Positions 17,407-25,292 of a DNA stretch of 64,000 nt are shown here, in pieces; position 1 is the first letter of the stretch, and the number at the start of each line of letters is the position of its first letter. This DNA is from Flagellimonas olearia (lineage in GTDB: Bacteria > Bacteroidota > Bacteroidia > Flavobacteriales > Flavobacteriaceae): assembly GCF_009184425.1 (NCBI RefSeq), contig NZ_WELG01000001.1, positions 372,001 to 436,000 of the forward strand. The letters run 5' to 3'. The position numbers and the translations under genes were made by a program. The notes under the pieces were generated by a model. That model was not told where the DNA came from. It made no database searches and was given only the letters and a program-made list of their open reading frames with translations.

Positions 17407-20400
17407 ATGAAAAAAAGTGATACGCTCTATGCTATTCCCTATAGAGCAAGACAAGCATTTATAGTGCAATTTTCCCTAGCCTTATTTTTTTGTTTTGTGG
17501 CCTATGCCAGTCCGGGCATAGCACAGAATGTCCTTTTGAAAAGGGTGTCGGTCGATTTGGTCGATGTTTCCCTAAAGGAAGCCTTGTTGGAAATCGAAGA
17601 TAAAGGTGAGATCAGTTTTGTGTACAGCGGAAGTCAACTTCCCCTGGATGATCAGGTTACCATTCAACAAGAAAACCAATCCCTGGGTTCTCTTTTGGAT
17701 ACTTTATTTGGGCCTATTGATATCAAGTATCAGGTCCAAGGGACCAATAAACATATTGTTCTTTCCCTCAAAGGTTCCGATACAGTACCCACCGGGTCGG
17801 ACCGTGTCGATATCCAAATCATACAACAAGATGGGACAATAAGCGGAAAGGTCATTGATATTGAAGGTATTCCTTTACTGGGGGTAACTGTACTGGTGAA
17901 GGATACGGGTCGGGGCACTACCACGGATATGGATGGAAATTATAGCATACTTGCCGATCAGGGAGAAATCCTTGAGTTCCGTTTGGTAGGTTTTAGGACC
18001 AAAGAAGCCACGATTGGTATGAGTACATCCCTCAATATGGTGCTCGAAGAGGATATCATTGCATTGAACGAGGTGGTGGTAAGTACCGGATATCAGGAAA
18101 TACCCAAAGAAAGAGCCACAGGTTCTTTTGTCTATGCGGATGAGGAACGACTTGATAACCAGATCGGTGTCATCAGCATAAGTGAAAAGATCCAGGGACT
18201 TATTCCGGGGGTTTTGGTAGAGGGCAATCGCATTGTCATCCGGGGACAGTCTACCATTAATGCGGATGCGAGCCCGGTAATCGTGGTCGATGGCTTCCCC
18301 ACATCATTGTCATTGGACGATATCAACCCCAATGACATTGACAATATCACCGTGCTAAGGGATGCAGCAGCGGCATCCATTTGGGGGGTAAGGGCCTCAA
18401 ACGGGGTGATTGTGATCACTACAAAAAAGGGAAAGACGGGGAGTAAACCCAGATTTTCATATACCTCGTCCCTACGTATAACGGAAAGACCGGATATCAG
18501 TGCCTTGAGATTGGCGGATTCCCATCAATATATCGATGCAGAACTGGAAGCATTGGACAGAGGGTGGGTGAATCTCACTTCTGCCGATGGCAATAGTGGA
18601 AATTCCAGGGTATTTGAAATCTACAAAAAACAGTATGATGGTGACATTTCCCCCGAGGAAGCCGAAAGACTTTACAATCAACTGCGAGCCAATGATAGTC
18701 ATGGGCAGAGTGACCTCTTTTTTAGAAACAGTATCTCGCAACAGCATGACCTAAGTATGTCCGGTGCTACTGAAGTGAACAATTATTACGCTTCATTGAA
18801 CATACAGGACAATACTTTTGAAAGTGTGGGCAATAGTGATACCCGTGTGAAGTTCAATTTAAAGAATACCTATCAAATACATCCAAGGATTGCATTGGAT
18901 GCCAATATAAGCATCTCCTATGCCAAAGGGGCTTTCAATGGAGTGGGGACATATAGTTTTGTGCGTCAAAAACCCTATGAGCTTTTTGTGGATGGGGAAG
19001 GGGATTATGTGCCTGTCTATGATGCATACCGATCGGTGGAAACAAACAAGGAGCTTGAAGAGTTGGGCTATTATGATTGGAACAATAATCTAAAGAGGGA
19101 TGTGGACAACGGTGACAATACCACTAGGTCGTTCTCCCCAAAGATCATAACCGGATTGACGGCACAGTTGTTGGACGGACTTCGGTATGAAGGGCGCTTT
19201 ATGTACGAGACCAGACGTTATGGAAATGAGACTTTCTTTAATGAGGAAATGTACAAAACTCGGGATTTGATCAATAAGTTCACCACAATAACCGGTGATG
19301 GATTGGAGTATCAAATTCCCAGAGGTCCACTTTTTGAATATACCAACACGGAAATGCAGTCCCATACATTGCGTAACCAACTTATTTTTTCAAAAAACTA
19401 TAAGGGCACCAAGCATAGGGTAAATGCATTGTTGGGTACGGAAATCACCAAGACCAAGAACAATCTGGAAAAGGGGAGGTATTTCAACTATGATAAAAAC
19501 CTTTTGACCTATAGTTTGATCGATGAGAAGACCTTGGCCGAAGGGGTTCCGGGCTGGAATGGTTTCACGCAACGCCTTCCCGCCATATGGAGGCCCATAA
19601 CAGAAACCGAGAACAGATATTTCTCCTACTATTTTAACGGGGCCTATACTTATGGGGATAGGTATACCTTTTCTGCCAGTGGGAGAATAGATAAATCGAA
19701 CCTTTTTGGGGCGGATGCCAATGACAGGGTCACGCCTTTGTACAGTATTGGATTTTCGTGGAACGTTGCCAATGAGGATTTTTTCGATGTGGGCTTTATC
19801 AATGCATTGAAAATAAGGGCCACTACAGGGGAGAATGGAAATGTGGACAAAAGCACAAGCAAGGTTCTGGTGGCCACTCCTGAAACCAATTCCTATTCCA
19901 CAGGGGAACAGTTCCTAAAGATTGAATTCCCAGAGAACAAGGAGTTGAAATGGGAGAGTACCAAATCCTATAATGTGGGGATCGATTTGGGAATGTTCAA
20001 CAACAGATTGTCCTTGGTGGCCGACTACTATATCAAGAAAAGTTACGACCTGTTGGCCTATTCCGAAGCAGACCCGTCTTTGGGATTTTCAAGTGTATAC
20101 AGGAATACGGCGAGTGTTGGGAACAAAGGGATAGATATAGGTTTGGGAGCTCGTATATTTGAAGGTGATTTTGGCTGGAACTTGGAGTTCAATATTTCCA
20201 AGAACACCAATGAAGTGACCAAGGTCTACAATCCCAACCCTACCGTGGACAATTATCTGACAGGCGGATATGGTAGACAGATAGAGGGTTTTCCCATAGA
20301 TTATATTTACAATTTCCGCTGGGCTGGCCTGTCCAATGATGGACATCCCCAAATCTATGATCATGAGGGGAATGTGTATTCTTCCGAAGATTCTGAGGTA

Positions 20401-20931
20401 GATCCCCAGATCGAATGGTTGAGTTATGCGGGGAGTACCGCTCCCAAATACTTCGGTTCAGTGATAAATACCTTTCGATATAAGGGATTGAGACTGAACA
20501 CTATATTCACGTACAAGTTTGGCCATGTGATGCGACTCCCAACGGTCTATGTGAGAGGTTCTGATCTTGTGCTGGCCGAAGTGGACAATAGATGGCGTCA
20601 GCCTGGGGATGAAAATAGGACCGATATCCCAAGAATGTACGATGTGGCCCAACAGCCGTTTATCCGTTCCCAGTTTTCAAAGGCCAATGACCACAGGACC
20701 AAAAGTGCCTCCTTTGTGCGATTGAACAATGTCAATCTGATCTATGACTTTCCCAAGGGTATCCTTGGTAAGGAAATCCAATCATTACAGTTGCAGGCCC
20801 AAGCTACCAATGTGGCACTGTGGACCAGGAATGATAGGAATATCGATCCGGAAGCCATCAATTTAAGATATGGCGACCTTAGTTTGCCCAGTCCATCCAT
20901 TTACACATTTGGAATCCGGGTCGGGTTTTGA
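17407..20931 (+). CDS. SusC/RagA TonB-dependent receptor, locus A, with STN signalling domain
   Basis: 1174 aa from ATG 17407. Signal peptide to about AYASPGIAQ, then an STN domain (about 40-125: VDLVDVSLKEALLEIEDKGEISFVYSG), a carboxypeptidase-like beta domain (GTISGKVIDIEGIPLLGVTVLVKD), a plug (IVIRGQSTINADASPVIVVDGFP, ASIWGVRASNGVIVITTKKG) and a barrel ending FGIRVGF. It imports a ligand across the outer membrane with SusD as lid. The STN domain makes it a signal transducer to the FecR/sigma pair. The frame extends upstream to 17341 through the leader hairpins, so the later ATG, which gives a normal signal peptide, is preferred. Confidence 0.93.
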   Translation: MKKSDTLYAIPYRARQAFIVQFSLALFFCFVAYASPGIAQNVLLKRVSVDLVDVSLKEALLEIEDKGEISFVYSGSQLPLDDQVTIQQENQSLGSLLDTLFGPIDIKYQVQGTNKHIVLSLKGSDTVPTGSDRVDIQIIQQDGTISGKVIDIEGIPLLGVTVLVKDTGRGTTTDMDGNYSILADQGEILEFRLVGFRTKEATIGMSTSLNMVLEEDIIALNEVVVSTGYQEIPKERATGSFVYADEERLDNQIGVISISEKIQGLIPGVLVEGNRIVIRGQSTINADASPVIVVDGFPTSLSLDDINPNDIDNITVLRDAAAASIWGVRASNGVIVITTKKGKTGSKPRFSYTSSLRITERPDISALRLADSHQYIDAELEALDRGWVNLTSADGNSGNSRVFEIYKKQYDGDISPEEAERLYNQLRANDSHGQSDLFFRNSISQQHDLSMSGATEVNNYYASLNIQDNTFESVGNSDTRVKFNLKNTYQIHPRIALDANISISYAKGAFNGVGTYSFVRQKPYELFVDGEGDYVPVYDAYRSVETNKELEELGYYDWNNNLKRDVDNGDNTTRSFSPKIITGLTAQLLDGLRYEGRFMYETRRYGNETFFNEEMYKTRDLINKFTTITGDGLEYQIPRGPLFEYTNTEMQSHTLRNQLIFSKNYKGTKHRVNALLGTEITKTKNNLEKGRYFNYDKNLLTYSLIDEKTLAEGVPGWNGFTQRLPAIWRPITETENRYFSYYFNGAYTYGDRYTFSASGRIDKSNLFGADANDRVTPLYSIGFSWNVANEDFFDVGFINALKIRATTGENGNVDKSTSKVLVATPETNSYSTGEQFLKIEFPENKELKWESTKSYNVGIDLGMFNNRLSLVADYYIKKSYDLLAYSEADPSLGFSSVYRNTASVGNKGIDIGLGARIFEGDFGWNLEFNISKNTNEVTKVYNPNPTVDNYLTGGYGRQIEGFPIDYIYNFRWAGLSNDGHPQIYDHEGNVYSSEDSEVDPQIEWLSYAGSTAPKYFGSVINTFRYKGLRLNTIFTYKFGHVMRLPTVYVRGSDLVLAEVDNRWRQPGDENRTDIPRMYDVAQQPFIRSQFSKANDHRTKSASFVRLNNVNLIYDFPKGILGKEIQSLQLQAQATNVALWTRNDRNIDPEAINLRYGDLSLPSPSIYTFGIRVGF

Positions 20932-20967
20932 TGTATTTCATTTTGAAACTTTAAACAGACAAGAAAC

Positions 20968-22365
20968 ATGAAAAAAATTATCGCAATATTGATTGTCGCA
21001 CTTGCGCTTGGATGTGATGATTATCTAGATATACAGGAAAAAGGGAAGAAGATTCCAGAAACGGTCGAAGACCTGAACTTGTTGATGAACGATTACAACA
21101 AGTTTATCAGAAGTACGGTAAATGTCCTTTTCGTTAATGATGAGGTGAAGTTGTACGAGGATGAGGTGAGCAAGATTTTTTGGGGAGGAGTGGAGCGTTT
21201 CCTAAATGGTTATCAATGGAGGGATCATATTTATGATGACCCCGATGCCAATGACAGTGATTGGAATGATTTTTATGCCCAGATCTATATCTGTAACGTG
21301 GTTTTGGATAAAATCGATGAAGCGGAAGGAGATGATGTCACCCTTAGGAATATTACAAAGGGCGAAGCTTTGGCGCAACGGGCCTATGCTTACTTTATGT
21401 TGGTGAACATTTATGGCAAACACTATAATTCAACCATGAGCACTTCGGACTTGGGTGTACCACTTTATACGGAACCCGACGTGAACAACACAAAGGGCAG
21501 GGCCACGGTAAAGGAAGTATACGACCTTATTGAAGGGGACCTGCAGGAAGCATTGACACTATTACCTCCGAAACAGGAGTACCCCTATCATCCTTCTCAA
21601 GCAGGGGTTCATGGTCTTTTGGCCAAAGTATATCTGTACAAAGGAGAATGGGAGGAGGCCCTAGATCATGCCGAGAGTGCCCTGGCCATCAATTCCAACC
21701 TGTATAACTTCAATGATTATGACTTTATTCCCGGAGCCCCAAAATTTGCTGGACTGCTTGGTTTTCCGAGACAAACTTGGGAACATGAGGAAATACTCTG
21801 GACCAAAAATGTGAGTCATCCGTTCGTATATGGCATTGGTGTGTATATGACCGAGGATCACTTGAGCCTATACGATGAAGGTGACCGCAGACTTTATTTT
21901 AGACATATTGAGTTCCATGGCTATGGGGCAAATGACCGCGGCCCCATAATCTATTCCAAGGAGAACTATTACAAGGCAGGGATAAATACACCGGAGCTCT
22001 ACCTTATCAGGGCGGAATGCAATGCACGTTTGGATAGGCCCGATCTGGCCATTGGAGATTTGAACACTTTAAGGCAAACAAGGTTCGATGTGGATAAGTT
22101 TGTGCCCTATGCCATGGGGATGTCCAGTAATGAGGCATTGGAGTTGGTGTTCAAGGAACGTAGGGTGGAACTCTTTTTGGAACCTTGGCGTTGGTTCGAT
22201 CTTAAGAGGCTCAATTTGGAAGCGGAATATCAAGTGACCCTCACCAGGACCTTCAATGGCACTACCTATAGCTTGTCCCCTGAAAGCAACAATTATGTGA
22301 TTGCCATACCCAAAAAGGTAATCAACCTCAATCCAAAAGTGGAGCAAAACCCAAGAGGGCAGTAG
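20968..22365 (+). CDS. SusD/RagB lipoprotein, locus A
   Basis: 465 aa. Type II signal MKKIIAILIVALALGC with Cys16. TPR-like helical core of the SusD family: ETVEDLNLLMNDYNKFI, AQRAYAYFMLVNIYGKHYN (about 135-155) and the C-terminal ELYLIRAECNARLDRPDLAIGDLNTLRQTRF / LVFKERRVELFLEPWRWFDLKRLNLE motif. It caps SusC and binds the substrate outside the cell. It is shorter than the locus B protein, and the two are only distantly similar. Gap to susC is 36 bases. Confidence 0.93.
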   Translation: MKKIIAILIVALALGCDDYLDIQEKGKKIPETVEDLNLLMNDYNKFIRSTVNVLFVNDEVKLYEDEVSKIFWGGVERFLNGYQWRDHIYDDPDANDSDWNDFYAQIYICNVVLDKIDEAEGDDVTLRNITKGEALAQRAYAYFMLVNIYGKHYNSTMSTSDLGVPLYTEPDVNNTKGRATVKEVYDLIEGDLQEALTLLPPKQEYPYHPSQAGVHGLLAKVYLYKGEWEEALDHAESALAINSNLYNFNDYDFIPGAPKFAGLLGFPRQTWEHEEILWTKNVSHPFVYGIGVYMTEDHLSLYDEGDRRLYFRHIEFHGYGANDRGPIIYSKENYYKAGINTPELYLIRAECNARLDRPDLAIGDLNTLRQTRFDVDKFVPYAMGMSSNEALELVFKERRVELFLEPWRWFDLKRLNLEAEYQVTLTRTFNGTTYSLSPESNNYVIAIPKKVINLNPKVEQNPRGQ

Positions 22366-22394
22366 CTTTTTTTGGTAAACATTTTATATTCCAA

Positions 22395-22416
22395 GGCTCC
22401 CCAATTCTGGGGAGCC
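22395..22416 (+). promoter_or_regulatory. Intercistronic GC-rich hairpin after susD-A
   Basis: GGCTCCCCA-ATTC-TGGGGAGCC: nine perfect pairs and a tetraloop, without a following T run. Such hairpins between cistrons protect the upstream message or lower read-through, which would give more SusCD than ABC protein from one transcript. Confidence 0.55.
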
Positions 22417-22444
22417 ATAACCCTCAATACATAAAACTATACAA

Positions 22445-23332
22445 ATGGAAAATGTAGTAGAATGCATTAACCTTACCCATTATTATGGTAAGAAAATGGT
22501 ATACGAGAACCTTAATTTCAATATTAAAAGGGGAAGTATACTGGGGCTCCTAGGAAAGAACGGGGCCGGAAAGACCACAACCATCAACATCATAAATGGC
22601 TTTTTGACACCCAAAAGTGGAAAATGCATGATCTTGGGCGAGGATTCCAGATATCTTTCTTCCAAGACCAAGGCCCAGATAGGATACCTGATCGAAGGGC
22701 ATGTACAATATGCCTTTATGAACATTTATCAAATTGAAAAGTTCTATTCGGGTTTTTTTCCCAACTGGAAACGCGAGGCCTATTTTGATTTGATGGCCAA
22801 ATTAAAAGTCACACCAAAACAGAAGATATCCACCATGTCCTGTGGTCAACGATCCCAAGTGGCTTTAGGATTGATTTTGGCGCAAGACCCTGAATTATTG
22901 GTGTTGGACGATTTTACCTTGGGATTGGATCCGGGCTATAGAAGATTGTTTATCGATTACTTAAGGGATTATGCCAAGGAAACCAACAAGACCATTTTTA
23001 CCACCTCACATATCATTCAGGATATGGAGCGCCTTATAGATGATTGCATGATTATGGACTACAACAGGGTACTGGCCTATATGCCCGTCAAGAAGTTCCT
23101 TAATGATTTCAGGGAGTATACCATAGAATTGGAAAATCCGGATATAGGGGTGGCACTTGAAGGTCCCATCGTGAATTTGGAAAAAATGCACAACAAGCTG
23201 GAGATATACACGTATGCCGCTCCAGAAGAGATTAAGGGATATCTGGATGCCAAAGGTCTTGGATATACAAATTTCAAAGAGGTGGACATGTCCTTGGAGG
23301 ATGCGTTCATAGGTTTAACCGGTAAATATTGA
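22445..23332 (+). CDS. ABC transporter ATP-binding protein
   Basis: 295 aa. Walker A at about 37-45 (GKNGAGKTT), signature MSCGQRSQ at 131-138 (Cys in place of the first Gly), Walker B LLVLDDF with D155-D156, D-loop LGLDP and H-loop His189 (TTSHI). The normal catalytic Glu after Walker B is Asp. A C-terminal extension of about 80 residues follows, as in drug/lantibiotic-exporter-type ATPases. It is followed 4 bases later by a permease-like gene. The three-gene unit ATPase-permease-DUF4857 sits between SusCD and an M16 protease. Confidence 0.9.
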   Translation: MENVVECINLTHYYGKKMVYENLNFNIKRGSILGLLGKNGAGKTTTINIINGFLTPKSGKCMILGEDSRYLSSKTKAQIGYLIEGHVQYAFMNIYQIEKFYSGFFPNWKREAYFDLMAKLKVTPKQKISTMSCGQRSQVALGLILAQDPELLVLDDFTLGLDPGYRRLFIDYLRDYAKETNKTIFTTSHIIQDMERLIDDCMIMDYNRVLAYMPVKKFLNDFREYTIELENPDIGVALEGPIVNLEKMHNKLEIYTYAAPEEIKGYLDAKGLGYTNFKEVDMSLEDAFIGLTGKY

Positions 23333-23336
23333 TATC

Positions 23337-24005
23337 ATGCTAAAAGCCATAGTTTATAAGGAGTGGATCAAAATCAAAAGGGTATCCCTTTTTTTACTTC
23401 TGATAGGAGTTTTGATCGTTATTGGGATATATTCCAATGTAAGACATGAATTGATCATTAAGGATGCGGAATCGTACTGGAACGGTATCCTTCAACAAAG
23501 GGCCATATGGTTCTATGTACTAAAGTTTGTCCCGTTGATCGTCGGGTTGTTGATCGCGGTGGCACAATTTGTACCTGAGATTGTGGACAAACGCATAAAA
23601 CTTACCCTGCATTTGCCAACCAATGAAGAGACCATTGTATTGAAAATGGTACTCTTTGGGTTTTTCTGTACAACATTGATCTTATCGGTGTTTATGGGGA
23701 TGTTTTTAGGGATGGGGGCGTATTTTTTTCCACAGGAAATCGTCTGGGTATCCTTCTTGACCACAGCACCATGGTTTTTGGCGGGGATTGCAGCATATTT
23801 TCTGATATCCTTTATTGTATTGGAGCCCCTTTGGAAACAGCGTATTTTTTACATGTTGTTCGGGGCGGCCTTTCTTGGGACTTTTTTTAAAGGAAATTTT
23901 CCAGGGACCAATGAATACCTCTTGTGGCCATTTGTTGGCCTGATTGCCTGCATTAGCATTGCAACACTGTTTTCAATTTATAGATTTAGAAAAGGAGAAA
24001 TGTAA
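23337..24005 (+). CDS. ABC-2-type permease-like membrane protein
   Basis: 222 aa with about six hydrophobic segments (for example VSLFLLLIGVLIVIGIY, FVPLIVGLLIAVAQFVPEI, VLFGFFCTTLILSVFMGMFLGMG, APWFLAGIAAYFLISFIVLEP, FFKGNFPG...LWPFVGLIACISIATLF). The start after the first cytoplasmic helix (MLKAIVYKEWIKIKR) is typical of ABC-2 permeases. It begins 4 bases after the ATPase stop and ends 2 bases before the next gene, so the three are tightly coupled. Confidence 0.82.
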   Translation: MLKAIVYKEWIKIKRVSLFLLLIGVLIVIGIYSNVRHELIIKDAESYWNGILQQRAIWFYVLKFVPLIVGLLIAVAQFVPEIVDKRIKLTLHLPTNEETIVLKMVLFGFFCTTLILSVFMGMFLGMGAYFFPQEIVWVSFLTTAPWFLAGIAAYFLISFIVLEPLWKQRIFYMLFGAAFLGTFFKGNFPGTNEYLLWPFVGLIACISIATLFSIYRFRKGEM

Positions 24006-24007
24006 TT

Positions 24008-25243
24008 ATGTTACCAAAATTAAGCAGATATTTACTCGTTTTTGTAGCCATTTTTACCATGGGCTACGTATTGCCAAGCATTTACAGAACGTTTTTTGAT
24101 GTTCGTATCAGCTCCCCCAACTTTTCATATAGTGTATTGAACAAAAAGTTCTACGCCTCCAAATACGTGGATGGTCAAAACCGTTTCTCGGATATGGAAG
24201 GCAACGAGTATACTCGGGAAGAGTACATGGATGAATTGCCCATCAACAATTTTTATTACCATTTGGGAAAGGGAACTTTGCCAGATTCCATTATGGGGGT
24301 GAGGCTCAACCCGGCCCAGTTGAGACAGGAGAACTTCTATCAAGGGACAGCTGCTTTAGAGTTTTCCATGCCCGACTATGGATTGAACCCCTTGTTTGAA
24401 TCGGCATCGGATTTTGGAATCACATTGCCCAAGGATGTCTTTAGGATTAAGGACCGTATGGAGTTTGTTGTGGCAAAGACCAATGAAATTGATGAGGCCA
24501 AAAGTAAAGAGTATACCCAGGCATTGAAAGACCAAGGATTCGTTTTTCCTGCCAGGGTCTTGGGAGGGATTCCTTCTTTTATGAAGAGTCGTGATGATGG
24601 CTGGTTTATCCAAGACAGTACTTTACAGCTGTTCCATCTCAAAATGGTAAAGGGCAGGCCAGAGGTCAATCGAGTCAATGTGCCAGAGGGGTTTAAGATC
24701 AGAAAAATAATATGTAATGATCATGCCTCCAGGGAATTCTATGCCACCATTGTGACAGATGACAATAAGCTTTATCTTTTAATGACGGACAATTATGGTA
24801 TCCAACCCTTGCCCATAGAGGATTTTGATGCCAATCGGCAAACACTGGTCATGGGAGGGAACCTGTTCTACAAGACCGTTATATTGATGGATGAGGCTTT
24901 TACCAAGGTATATGTCATCGACAGGGACTTCAAGAAGGTGGATGAACTCAAAGAAGGACTTCCTTTGAAATCTGAAATGGCCATTGGTAAAGTGGAGCAG
25001 TTCCTTTTTCCGTTTTCCATTGCACTCAATAAATCCACTTCTTTGTTCACCGGTATATATATGAAGAAGTATGTTTCTTGGAGTTGGGCCATTCTGAGTG
25101 TAGTACTTGTGATTTTTACACTTGTTTTGATCAAGAGAAACAATCGATCACTAAAGAACAACATCTTGGATATAGTGTTGGTGTTTTTTACTGGAATTTT
25201 CGGGTTTATTGCCGTCCATATGTTTCCCAATAAAGAATATTAA
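24008..25243 (+). CDS. DUF4857-like membrane-anchored protein
   Basis: 411 aa. One N-terminal membrane span (YLLVFVAIFTMGYVLPSIY), a periplasmic domain of about 320 residues (FSDMEGNEYTREEYMDELPINNFYYHLGKGTLPDSIMGVRL...), then two C-terminal spans (WAILSVVLVIFTLVLI and IVLVFFTGIFGFIAVHMF). From memory, this arrangement next to an ABC ATPase and a short permease is the DUF4857 family of Bacteroidota; its biochemical role is not known. It probably forms the extracytoplasmic part of the transporter complex. Confidence 0.75.
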   Translation: MLPKLSRYLLVFVAIFTMGYVLPSIYRTFFDVRISSPNFSYSVLNKKFYASKYVDGQNRFSDMEGNEYTREEYMDELPINNFYYHLGKGTLPDSIMGVRLNPAQLRQENFYQGTAALEFSMPDYGLNPLFESASDFGITLPKDVFRIKDRMEFVVAKTNEIDEAKSKEYTQALKDQGFVFPARVLGGIPSFMKSRDDGWFIQDSTLQLFHLKMVKGRPEVNRVNVPEGFKIRKIICNDHASREFYATIVTDDNKLYLLMTDNYGIQPLPIEDFDANRQTLVMGGNLFYKTVILMDEAFTKVYVIDRDFKKVDELKEGLPLKSEMAIGKVEQFLFPFSIALNKSTSLFTGIYMKKYVSWSWAILSVVLVIFTLVLIKRNNRSLKNNILDIVLVFFTGIFGFIAVHMFPNKEY

Positions 25244-25258
25244 AAAGTCTATTAATCC

Positions 25259-25276
25259 GGGCCCCAGTAGGGGCCC
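25259..25276 (+). promoter_or_regulatory. Intercistronic GC-rich hairpin before the M16 protease gene
   Basis: GGGCCCC-AGTA-GGGGCCC: seven G/C pairs and a tetraloop, no T tail, 17 bases before the M16 start. Like the one at 22395 it looks like an attenuating or message-stabilising element inside the operon. Confidence 0.5.
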
Positions 25277-25292
25277 TATCCATCTTTCCACT

